Shown here one piece after another: positions 32,306-39,209 of a stretch of 39,292 bases of DNA. Source of the stretch: Bergeriella denitrificans NBRC 102155 (lineage in GTDB: Bacteria; Pseudomonadota; Gammaproteobacteria; Burkholderiales; Neisseriaceae). How positions within the stretch are numbered: the stretch's first letter is position 1; each line of letters begins with the position of its first letter. The stretch is from NCBI RefSeq assembly GCF_001592185.1, contig NZ_BCWL01000004.1, positions 1-39,292 on the forward strand. The letters are read 5' to 3'. The notes under the pieces are model-generated. The model was not told where the DNA came from, did no database searches, and saw only the letters and a program-made list of their open reading frames with translations. Both the position numbers and the translations under genes were made by a program.

Positions 32306-34240
32306 ATGCACCCGATTGACACCAAAGACAAACTCTTCCACGACGGCAACGGCACTTCGGAGCTGGGCACGATTCTTCCTGCTTGGTGGTTAAACCAGTT
32401 TCAGGCCGAGATGTTGGCCGTGTTGGAAATGGCGGGCATCAAACCGAACAAGGCCGACCAGAAGCAGCTTGCAGCGGCTTTGAAAAAGCTGCTGACCCCG
32501 ATTGACGACAGCAGCTTCAAGCTGCGCGGCGCACTTGCCGCCGACCGTAATTTGAACGATTTGACCGCAACGGCAGCCAATATCGGCGTGTGGCATAACA
32601 CTGCCAACGCCTACGCGACCGAGGCCAACAACTACCCCGTGCGCGCCGCAGGCACATTGTTTGTCCTGCCCGCCGTTGCAGGCGGCACGCAGGTTTATAT
32701 CCCCTACAACAACAGCGGCATTTGGACGCGCACGCAGACATCGGGCAGCAGCGGTTGGAACGCGTGGAAGCAGCTGGGCGCAGATAAGTTGGGTAATAGC
32801 GGCAATCAAACCTTGGCTAACGGCATTTTGAATATCCAGCGCAATGCGTGGGAAAAATACCGCTTAACCAATTCAGACGGCAGCTACTGGCGTTTTGAAA
32901 GTGCACCCGTAAGCGCGAATGAAAACGGCGCGCGCTTTAATTATGTGTTTGTCGGAGCCGACAACGGCGAAATCGGCCGCGTGGCCTTTCCACGTGTGGC
33001 AGGCGGCGAAACCGTAGCGTATCAGAGCTTTGTAAACACCCGCATTGCCGCTGAAAAGCCGTTTTTACAAACCATTAATTATCACACAGATAAAAGCTCG
33101 GCCTACGCCAAAACGGGCTTTTATCGCGGTAACGGCGCTCAGCTGAACGGGCAGGCTCTGCCGTCAATGGAAATCCACATTGCACACCCCGAGCATGCGA
33201 ATAATGCCTACGCACGCGGTTTAGGTTTCGCCTACGGCGACCGCTTCGACCTGTTCACGACCGCTTGGAATAAAGACGGCAGCTACATGGGCATGAAAGC
33301 CGTTCTCACTGAATTGAACGGCGTGATGTTGAACGGCAATCAGACCATTGCGGGCAATAAAACCTTTGCCTCCGACATCACAGTCACCGGTGCGGGCAGC
33401 AGCAATCTGATGTTGGGCAGCGGTGGCGCAGATGTTTATGTTCACAACACCGCCAGTCGTAAATATCTGCAACTCAAAGATAACGGCGACTTAGCTTACA
33501 GCGACAACAAGATTTACCACCAAGGCTTTAAGCCTACGTGGGCGGACTTGGGCTTCATGCCGATACAGCAAGGCGGCGGCGCCAATCAAAACCCAGCCCA
33601 TAAAGTCTATATCGGCTGGGGGACAACGGATAACCATCCGCATTTATCGGTGCAGGTGGACGGCACAAACCTCGGTCCGTTGGCTTTCCGCGACCGCTAC
33701 GAGACGGGTACTGTACCTGTCGGCATGGTGGCGTACTTTACGCACAATAATCCGCCGCCCGGCTGGATTAAATGCAACGGCGCCGCCTTGTCGCGCACCA
33801 CTTATGCCAAGCTGTTTGCGGCTGTGGGCACTTACTACGGTGCAGGCAACGGCTCGACCACGTTCAATATTCCCGATGTTCGCGGCGAATTTTTGCGGGT
33901 TTACGACGATGGGCGCGGAGTAGATAGAGGGCGTGTGATGGGTGGGTTTCAGGGGCAGGAAACCATGAACCACCGCCACGGCATGGGTGCGATTACGGCA
34001 GCAAATGATGATGCTTTATTTGTGCGGGGCGATTGGGCCGGGCTTGGCGATTACCAACTTCAGCATTTGGCAGGCGAATACAACCGTGCCGCTTTTGATG
34101 TGTGGAACTCGTCCAATAGACCCAATCCGCAAAGCCAAAATCTCGCCACGCACGGCTTAATGACCACATCCGGCACGCAATGGGTAGGCGAAACCCGACC
34201 GCGCAATTTGTCCTTGCCCGTCTTCATCCGCGCTTATTAA
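32306..34240 (+). CDS. Tail fibre protein with collar domain
   Basis: This 644-residue protein has an N-terminal attachment domain (HDGNGTSELGTILPAWWLNQ) and a variable middle. Near the C-terminus is a phage tail collar domain (about 475-540; PVGMVAYFTHNNPPPGWIKC, then GSTTFNIPDVRGEFLRV) and a final NLSLPVFIRAY. The collar/C-terminal part mediates host recognition. ATG 32306 is used instead of an upstream TTG. Confidence 0.9.
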   Translation: MHPIDTKDKLFHDGNGTSELGTILPAWWLNQFQAEMLAVLEMAGIKPNKADQKQLAAALKKLLTPIDDSSFKLRGALAADRNLNDLTATAANIGVWHNTANAYATEANNYPVRAAGTLFVLPAVAGGTQVYIPYNNSGIWTRTQTSGSSGWNAWKQLGADKLGNSGNQTLANGILNIQRNAWEKYRLTNSDGSYWRFESAPVSANENGARFNYVFVGADNGEIGRVAFPRVAGGETVAYQSFVNTRIAAEKPFLQTINYHTDKSSAYAKTGFYRGNGAQLNGQALPSMEIHIAHPEHANNAYARGLGFAYGDRFDLFTTAWNKDGSYMGMKAVLTELNGVMLNGNQTIAGNKTFASDITVTGAGSSNLMLGSGGADVYVHNTASRKYLQLKDNGDLAYSDNKIYHQGFKPTWADLGFMPIQQGGGANQNPAHKVYIGWGTTDNHPHLSVQVDGTNLGPLAFRDRYETGTVPVGMVAYFTHNNPPPGWIKCNGAALSRTTYAKLFAAVGTYYGAGNGSTTFNIPDVRGEFLRVYDDGRGVDRGRVMGGFQGQETMNHRHGMGAITAANDDALFVRGDWAGLGDYQLQHLAGEYNRAAFDVWNSSNRPNPQSQNLATHGLMTTSGTQWVGETRPRNLSLPVFIRAY

Positions 34241-34263
34241 CGATTTTTTAAAAAGGAAAAAAC

Positions 34264-34998
34264 ATGACTATTCAATGGACCAAACCCGTCATCCAGCTCG
34301 ATTCAGACGGCCTGTTTGTCGACATGGCAGAAGCGGAATTAGATACTTACGCAAAAGACGGCAGCTACATCGTGCCGGGCGGCTGCATCGAAGCCGCCGC
34401 GCCGTCTGAAATTCCCGCAGGCCACGCCGCGCGTTGGAACGGAAGCGGCTGGGAATTTATACCCGACTTTCGCGGCCAAACGGTTTACGACAAGGCCACC
34501 GGCCAGCCGTTTGAAACCACCCGCGTAGGCGCTTTGCCCGACGGTATGACCACCGAAGCCCCGCCGTCTGCATGGCATACATGGAGCGAAGAGCAAAGCG
34601 CATGGATTTTGAGCGACCAAGCCGCCACCGAAATTCTGGCGCAGGCCAAAGCGGCCAAACTCAAAGAGTTGAACGCCGCCGCGCAGGCATTTGTCGCCGC
34701 TGCCGCCGAAGTAGATAGTTACCCCGATTTTGAAATCCGCACATGGGTCTTGCAGAGCGCGGAAGCCAAAGCCTGGCACGCCGACCCCGCCGCCGATACG
34801 CCTGTGCTCGACCAAATCGCCGCCAGCCGCGGCGTACCTGCCGACGCACTCAAAGCCGCCGCACTGCGTAAATCGCTGGCGTTCGAGAAGTTGACCGCCC
34901 ATGTTGCAGGCCAACGGCAGGCATTGGAGACCAAGATTGAAAAGGCCAAAAATCAGACGGCATTGGAAACGATTGAAATCGCGTTTAGCGCACTTTAA
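34264..34998 (+). CDS. Tail fibre assembly/associated protein
   Basis: This 244-residue protein starts TIQWTKPVIQLDSDGLFVDM, with a Gly/Trp-rich segment (AARWNGSGWEFIPDFRGQTV) and a long helical C-terminus. Position after the fibre and this composition suit a fibre assembly chaperone or adaptor. A DUS core lies near 34400. Confidence 0.7.
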   Translation: MTIQWTKPVIQLDSDGLFVDMAEAELDTYAKDGSYIVPGGCIEAAAPSEIPAGHAARWNGSGWEFIPDFRGQTVYDKATGQPFETTRVGALPDGMTTEAPPSAWHTWSEEQSAWILSDQAATEILAQAKAAKLKELNAAAQAFVAAAAEVDSYPDFEIRTWVLQSAEAKAWHADPAADTPVLDQIAASRGVPADALKAAALRKSLAFEKLTAHVAGQRQALETKIEKAKNQTALETIEIAFSAL

Positions 34999-35010
34999 AA
35001 GGAAGAACGC

Positions 35011-35274
35011 ATGAAAGCCAAACAACATTTCCGCCATATCGCCATCGCCGCCGACCAGCTGCTCAACACGGTATTGGGCGGCCATGCGGACGAGACCTTG
35101 AGCAGCCGTATTTGGCGTAAAAATCAGACGGCCGAGCCGAAGCGGCGTTGGAAAGCTGCGTTGTTTATCGTCGATAAAGTGCTGTTTCGCTGGCAGCACG
35201 ACCATTGTTTAAACAGTTACCGCATGGAATTGACACGCGGCCATTTCCCGCCGGATATGAAACAGGAGGGCTGA
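35011..35274 (+). CDS. Small conserved phage protein
   Basis: This 87-residue protein contains ADETLSSRIWR and WKAALFIVDKVLFRWQHDHC, a pattern I know from small proteins in many siphophages and myophages, often misnamed. Function unknown. Its stop overlaps the next start by one base. Confidence 0.65.
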   Translation: MKAKQHFRHIAIAADQLLNTVLGGHADETLSSRIWRKNQTAEPKRRWKAALFIVDKVLFRWQHDHCLNSYRMELTRGHFPPDMKQEG

Positions 35275-35876
35275 TGCAGACCCACCACTTCACGCTTTAC
35301 CGCGGTGACAGCCGCGCACTCACCATCGAATTGCGCGACGGCAACGGGCAGCCGCTGAATTTAAGCGGCGTGGCCGTTGAAATGCGGGTCAAACCCACAT
35401 ACGGCGACGGCTTCTCGCCCGCCTTATCGGTCAACGGCCACACCGTCAACGTGACGTTTTCGTCATGCCACACCGAGCACGCCCGATGGAGCAGCGCCAA
35501 ATATGACCTGCAGCTTACCAGCGGCGGCGCAGTGCGTACCGTATTGCGCGGCACGATAACCCTGTTGCAAGACATCACGCCCGCCGCCCATGCCATGCAT
35601 GTGTGCGCTGAAATCCAAAGCGGCGATGCCGTCGGTGTGGAAGTGCGGGAAGGAGTGGTCAAAAACCTGTACCAGTTGGCGAAGGAAAGCGGCTTTGACG
35701 GCACAGTCGCCGACTTTATCGCATCGCTCAAAGGCAAATCCGCGTTTGAACTGGCTGTAGAACAGGGGTTTGACGGCACGCTCAACGAATGGCTGACCGC
35801 CTTATCTGCCGCGCCCGAAGAAGAAGCCGAGGATGCCCCCGACTTCGCCGCGAAATTTTTAGCCCTGGTCGATTAA
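35274..35876 (+). CDS. Tail-tip-like protein, BppU-like N-terminus
   Basis: This 200-residue protein begins with a beta domain (about 1-105; HFTLYRGDSRALTIELRDGN, VAVEMRVKP) similar to BppU-type baseplate N-termini. Then come short helical repeats (YQLAKESGFDGTVADFIASL and FELAVEQGFDGTLNEWLTAL). The end DFAAKFLALVD recurs in the next gene. ATG 35274 follows AGGAGG. Confidence 0.7.
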   Translation: MQTHHFTLYRGDSRALTIELRDGNGQPLNLSGVAVEMRVKPTYGDGFSPALSVNGHTVNVTFSSCHTEHARWSSAKYDLQLTSGGAVRTVLRGTITLLQDITPAAHAMHVCAEIQSGDAVGVEVREGVVKNLYQLAKESGFDGTVADFIASLKGKSAFELAVEQGFDGTLNEWLTALSAAPEEEAEDAPDFAAKFLALVD

Positions 35877-35902
35877 TTAATTTTGAAAAGAAAGGAAACA
35901 AT

Positions 35903-36239
35903 ATGAAGATGAATCTGAAAGAGAGCATCGACAAGCTGGTTGAAGTCGTCAGCGAAAAGTTCAACGAGCTAAAAAAACAAAGTGCTGGAGATGGAAAGCA
36001 CCGTAGCCGGTCTGAATGGCGGCGCAGATGTTCCGATAAATGATGAAGCCGCTTCGGCAACAAGCGTTTACTCCTCTGAAAAAGTCGAACGCCTGATTGA
36101 AGAAGCCGTCGCGCAGCGTTTGAGTTTGAACGAAGCGCAAACCCTGACGGCGGAGCAGAAAGCCGCCGTAGAAAAAACCTTGAACTTAGGCGACACCGAC
36201 ACGGATTTTGCTGCCCGCTTCTTGGAATTAGTTGATTAA
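35903..36239 (+). pseudogene. Frameshifted coiled-coil tail-tip gene
   Basis: The frame from ATG 35903 starts MNLKESIDKLVEVVSEKFNE, runs to an A7 tract (35971-35977) and then becomes nonsense to a stop at 36043. A shift by one base there continues as NKVLEMESTVAGLNGGADVP to the natural-looking end DFAARFLELVD (36239). Reading A6 instead of A7 gives a continuous ~111-residue protein. Mutation, transcript slippage, phase switch or sequence error cannot be told apart. Confidence 0.65.
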
Positions 36240-36265
36240 TGTGAACGAACCGAAAGGAAGAAATT

Positions 36266-36874
36266 ATGGAACTGAAAGAACGCATTGATGAGTTGGTTGA
36301 AGTTATCAGCGGCAAAGTCAATGAGCTTAAAACAGTCGTTGGCAAGCTGAAAACAGAACAAACCGAATTGAAAACCGCGCAAGACGAATTGGAAGCCCGC
36401 CCGATTCCCGCAGGCTTTGAACTGCTGGACGAAAGCGCACCGCAATATGACCCTGCTACCCATGTTCTGAGGTGGGAAACCCGCCGCAAACGCATTGCGG
36501 GAACAGATAACTATATTGATGTGTATACCGCAGTTTTTCAAGAAAAGCCCGATTTTGCAATCGACAAACAAAAATCTTCTACGCGCTTGCGTTCTGATGG
36601 CATTACCCTTGTCGCGCAGACAAAGGGCGTGGAAAGTAATGCGGAGGTGACTGTGCATTACACCCTGACATCTGGCGGCCAGCATGTGAAATCAGGCGTA
36701 CACACAGCAAGTGTTGCCGATTGGGTCAGTCAAAAAATCAGCATTGGCAACGCGGGATGGCCGCATGTATCGAATAATGCCAAATTCGAGATTACCCGCG
36801 TGGAAGTCTTAGGCAGACCACTCAACGCTTCTGCAGTCGGGTTTACTTTAACGGGTATGGTTATGTTCGCATAA
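36266..36874 (+). CDS. Coiled-coil tail-tip-like protein
   Basis: This 202-residue protein has an N-terminal coiled coil (1-45; MELKERIDELVEVISGKVNE) almost the same as that of the preceding gene, then a beta-rich domain with FTLTGMVMFA at the end. This is the form of a receptor-binding tip subunit or adhesin-like tail addition. AAAGGAAG precedes the ATG. Function unknown. Confidence 0.65.
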   Translation: MELKERIDELVEVISGKVNELKTVVGKLKTEQTELKTAQDELEARPIPAGFELLDESAPQYDPATHVLRWETRRKRIAGTDNYIDVYTAVFQEKPDFAIDKQKSSTRLRSDGITLVAQTKGVESNAEVTVHYTLTSGGQHVKSGVHTASVADWVSQKISIGNAGWPHVSNNAKFEITRVEVLGRPLNASAVGFTLTGMVMFA

Positions 36875-36908
36875 CCGCTGAAACCAAGTTATTCAGAGGG
36901 ACGGTGAC

Positions 36909-36932
36909 GCAGCGGTGAAGCACCACCGCTGC
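36909..36932. repeat. GC-rich hairpin after the tip genes
   Basis: GCAGCGGTG (36909-36917) and CACCGCTGC (36924-36932) form a 9-bp stem. There is no T run, so it is not an evident terminator. Confidence 0.6.
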
Positions 36933-36967
36933 GCCAGCCACGCAGGAACAGTCTGCATGACTTCAAG

Positions 36968-37013
36968 GCCGTCTGAAACCCTTGAATTATCAGGGTTTCA
37001 GACGGCTTTTTTT
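36968..37013 (+). terminator. DUS inverted-pair terminator
   Basis: GCCGTCTGAAACCC (36968-36981) pairs with 36993-37006, followed by seven Ts. It separates tail genes from the right accessory module. Confidence 0.92.
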
Positions 37014-37037
37014 GTGGGATTTTTTTGGGGAAAGGGG

Positions 37038-37066
37038 TTGTTAAAAATCTCGTTTAGCGATATAAT
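37038..37066 (+). promoter_or_regulatory. Promoter of the peptide-RHH operon, copy 2, with operator
   Basis: TTGTTA (37038-37043), exactly 17 bp, TATAAT (37061-37066). The spacer holds ATCTCGTTTAGCGATA (37047-37062), a CTCG-N5-CGA palindrome that recurs inverted at 37481-37496. Confidence 0.75.
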
Positions 37067-37093
37067 TCATTTCATGGATTAGGAAATAAGAAA

Positions 37094-37114
37094 CCCGCCG
37101 TTGGAGGCGGCGGG
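37094..37114 (-). terminator. Antisense RNA terminator and sense leader hairpin
   Basis: CCCGCCG (37094-37100) and CGGCGGG (37108-37114), seven-base loop. T-rich on the minus strand side only. Confidence 0.7.
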
Positions 37115-37142
37115 AATCCCAAAAAGAAAGGAGGTGATGAAA

Positions 37143-37199
37143 ATGATTAAGTTCTTAATCCTGTTGGGTTTATTACTTATCAGCTTCCCGGCTTGGTAA
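37143..37199 (+). CDS. Ibs-like hydrophobic peptide, copy 2
   Basis: The 18-residue frame encodes MIKFLILLGLLLISFPAW. The ending LLLISFPAW is close to the LLLISFSAY ending I recall for E. coli IbsC. A near-perfect Shine-Dalgarno AGGAGG (37129-37134) lies eight bases upstream; an ATG at 37137 is too close to it. Membrane toxicity is inferred from similarity. Confidence 0.65.
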   Translation: MIKFLILLGLLLISFPAW

Positions 37200-37260
37200 T
37201 AAAACCTAACTAGCAGTAAGGGCGGCAGAACACCGCTGCCCTTCCTCCAAACTTTCTTAA

Positions 37261-37289
37261 ACTATACCGCCAACGGTTTTAAAAATCAA
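37261..37289 (-). promoter_or_regulatory. Antisense RNA promoter, copy 2
   Basis: TTGATT, 17-bp spacer, TATAGT on the minus strand. The -35 box overlaps AAAAATCAAGGA, a 12-mer also present at the same place in copy 1. Confidence 0.65.
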
Positions 37290-37298
37290 GGATTGCCT

Positions 37299-37472
37299 AT
37301 GGATGAAAAAGCAAAAAAGGCAGCCGAGTATCGAAAAAAATATGAGCAAAACCGAGTAATGAAAGCGGTTTCTTTTCACAAGGAAAAAGATGCTGACTTG
37401 CTTGAGCTTATAGAAAATGTTGATTTTTCTCAATGGATTAAAAACATTTTACGAGAAAGGTTCAAAAAATAG
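37299..37472 (+). CDS. Ribbon-helix-helix-like small protein, copy 2
   Basis: This 57-residue protein (MDEKAKKAAEYRKKYEQNRV, then MKAVSFHKEKDADLLELIEN and VDFSQWIKNILRERFKK) has the strand-helix-helix form of RHH repressors. It is homologous to copy 1. It lies downstream of the peptide gene and is flanked on both sides by promoters with the same palindrome, so it may repress both its own operon and the antirepressor. Binding is inferred. Confidence 0.72.
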   Translation: MDEKAKKAAEYRKKYEQNRVMKAVSFHKEKDADLLELIENVDFSQWIKNILRERFKK

Positions 37473-37501
37473 TTGTAATTTCTCGCTAAACGAGATAGTA
37501 T
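37473..37501 (+). promoter_or_regulatory. Antirepressor promoter with the shared operator
   Basis: TTGTAA (37473-37478), 17 bp, TAGTAT (37496-37501). The palindrome CTCGCTAAACGAG (37482-37494) lies in the spacer; its reverse complement matches 15 of 16 bases of the site at 37047-37062. Confidence 0.65.
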
Positions 37502-37522
37502 TATCCCAACAGCAAGCTGCTG

Positions 37523-37614
37523 TTAAGAAATTCCGCCGATGCGTCAACATCGGCGGAACAGGTGGAAAGCAGTGCTACCAACACTCTTTCCGCGTCATTT
37601 AATCACTCAAATGA
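37523..37614 (-). ncRNA. Possible antisense RNA to the antirepressor leader
   Basis: On the minus strand TTGTTG (37644-37649), 17 bp, TAGAAT (37621-37626) could start RNA near 37614, over the Shine-Dalgarno. A perfect 11-bp stem (37531-37541 with 37548-37558) followed by TTTCTT on that strand is a terminator-like end. Analogous to sar, the antisense RNA on phage P22 ant. Confidence 0.35.
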
Positions 37615-37628
37615 AAGGACATTCTATC

Positions 37629-38282
37629 ATGAATGCACCTGTACAACAATTCAACCCGTCCCAAATCTCCATTATCGACCACAACGGTGGCAAATGGCTG
37701 ACTGCTGAACAACTCGGTTTGGCTTTGGGCTTCTCCGACAAACGCGCCCGCGACGGCGTGAACAACCTCTACAACCGCCATCTTGACGAGTTTTCAGACG
37801 GCGATTCAACCACCATCAAATTGATGGCGGTTGACGGAAAGCAAAGAGAAACAAGGATTTTCAGCCACTCCGGCTGCAACCTGCTGAGTTTCTTCGCCAA
37901 CACCCCGAACGCCAAAGCCTTCCGCGCGTGGGCGAAAACCAAACTGGCCGAGCCGGACGGTTTTGTCGCCGTCGACCGCGAAACGTTGCGCTTCAACATG
38001 GAACGCGTCGGCCTTTTGGAAGAAGCCTATCTGAAAGCCAATCCCGAAGCGGCCAAGCTCGTCCGCTACCACAATATGGGTTTGGACTGGGACGAAAAAG
38101 CCCGTCTGATGGGCGTGAGCAAAGACGCGCTGCGCCACCGCCTGAAAGAGCTCGACCGCCTGGGCATCGTGGCCTACGCGCCCGATCCGAAATTCGCCCG
38201 CGCGGGCAGATTGGGCTGCGCGGCGCGGCAGCAGAAACGCGCCATGCTCGAAGCGCAACAGTCTCTGGGTTTGGAGGGTTAA
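37629..38282 (+). CDS. Bro-N-type phage antirepressor
   Basis: This 217-residue protein has an N-terminal Bro-N domain (about 10-105; KWLTAEQLGLALGFSDKRAR, TRIFSHSGCNLLSFFANT) and a C-terminal helix-turn-helix-like region (about 150-190; DEKARLMGVSKDALRHRLKE). Antirepressors bind and disable repressors. ATG 37629 is used with AAAGGA upstream; an in-frame ATG at 37611 is a weaker alternative. Its leader has two hairpins. Confidence 0.85.
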   Translation: MNAPVQQFNPSQISIIDHNGGKWLTAEQLGLALGFSDKRARDGVNNLYNRHLDEFSDGDSTTIKLMAVDGKQRETRIFSHSGCNLLSFFANTPNAKAFRAWAKTKLAEPDGFVAVDRETLRFNMERVGLLEEAYLKANPEAAKLVRYHNMGLDWDEKARLMGVSKDALRHRLKELDRLGIVAYAPDPKFARAGRLGCAARQQKRAMLEAQQSLGLEG

Positions 38283-38285
38283 GCC

Positions 38286-38480
38286 ATGAAAGCAAGCGAA
38301 ATCAAAGAAATCGGCTGTTATGTTGATGACGACTATCATGAAATGCTGCGTGCTGTCACCGCACTAAGAGGTTTGTCCATACTGTTTGTCGAAACTGATA
38401 ATCCGTTTACCGAACTGCTGGAGTTGCCTTTGGAATTGCTGAATAAGGCACTTGAAAATATGATAGTAGTACAGCCATAA
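38286..38480 (+). CDS. Small protein of unknown function after the antirepressor
   Basis: This 64-residue acidic protein begins KASEIKEIGCYVDDDYHEML and has a Leu-rich helical end. It is probably co-transcribed with the antirepressor. No family recognised. Confidence 0.6.
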   Translation: MKASEIKEIGCYVDDDYHEMLRAVTALRGLSILFVETDNPFTELLELPLELLNKALENMIVVQP

Positions 38481-38489
38481 CCTAACACT

Positions 38490-38520
38490 AACCCGCAAGC
38501 AAAATGCCTGCGGGTTTTCT
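38490..38520 (+). terminator. Terminator after the antirepressor operon
   Basis: AACCCGCA (38490-38497) pairs with TGCGGGTT (38509-38516), followed by Ts. Confidence 0.8.
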
Positions 38521-39154
38521 TACAACGCTTACTTGTACGGCTACGAGCATCGACACCAACCGCCTGCGGCGCATCTTGTACGACCAGCTCAAAGACCACA
38601 CGCGCAACAAACATTTGGACAAAGCGACCAAAGCCAAGGTGGTACAAGCCATTCAGTCGTTCAACGGCTACAAAGACCTAAACTGCCTGCGCTCATGGCT
38701 ATTATTCAGCGGCAACCAAGCCGCCACGCTTGCCGAGTTCTACACCAAACACATGTACAACAGCATCCGCAGAAGCGACTACCCAACTGCGGACGACTAC
38801 TTAAAAGGCCTAGAAATTGAATCCCAACCCTTCCAAACCCTGCTGCCGCCGCACCTCGGCAACCCTAAAACCCTGCTTATCCTCGACCCGCCCTACGTCT
38901 CAACCCTACAAGGCATGTACGCCAACAACCGCTACTTCGGCATGGTGCAATTTTTGCAGCTTATGGATATGGTGCGCCCGCCATTTATCCTGTTCGGTAG
39001 CACCCGTAGCGAGCTTCTTAGTTATTTGTCTTATGTAAGGGATTTCAGACCGGATGAATGGCCGCGGTTTAACGGCTTCAAAACAGAGAGCTTAACCGTC
39101 AACATCGGACGGGGTGTCGCGGAGTATGAGGATAATATGGTCTGGAAGTTTTAG
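38504..39154 (+). pseudogene. Truncated D12-class adenine methyltransferase
   Basis: The open frame includes FNGYKDLNCLRSWLLFSG and the catalytic DPPY motif (residues 128-131 of the frame). It ends AEYEDNMVWKF, as in complete D12-type DNA adenine methylases of phages. The first half of the domain, with the S-adenosylmethionine-binding motif, is missing; recognisable sequence begins near 38550, just after the terminator. The only ATG lies inside that terminator. In Mu the modification gene mom has this end position. Probably inactive. Confidence 0.75.
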
Positions 39155-39158
39155 ACAT

Positions 39159-39197
39159 TTTAAAGCCCGTTTAAAATCGCTTTAAACGGGCTTTAAA
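39159..39197. repeat. 11-bp-period TTTAAA array, right end
   Basis: TTTAAA starts at 39159, 39170, 39181 and 39192. AAAGCCCGTTTA (39162-39173) also pairs with TAAACGGGCTTT (39183-39194), a 12-bp stem that could end transcription before the right end. Confidence 0.8.
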
Positions 39198-39209
39198 AAG
39201 ACTTTATTT

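Larger units (their letters stand above)
37088..37255 (-). ncRNA. Candidate Sib-like antisense RNA, copy 2
   Basis: A minus-strand promoter, TTGATT (37284-37289), 17 bp, TATAGT (37261-37266), would start RNA near 37255. It crosses the peptide ORF and stops at the hairpin CCCGCCG/CGGCGGG (37094-37114), which is followed by T-rich sequence on that strand. Its first structure would be the hairpin 37218-37226 with 37235-37243. Confidence 0.55.

Noticed and set aside
37137-37139. Alternative ATG two codons upstream for the 18-residue peptide
   Set aside because: It stands only two bases from the AGGAGG core, too close for efficient initiation; ATG 37143 is at eight bases.
38504-38550. Treating the ATG at 38504 as the true methyltransferase start
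   Set aside because: It lies inside the terminator stem and the next residues do not resemble a methylase start, so a 5' truncation is the better reading.
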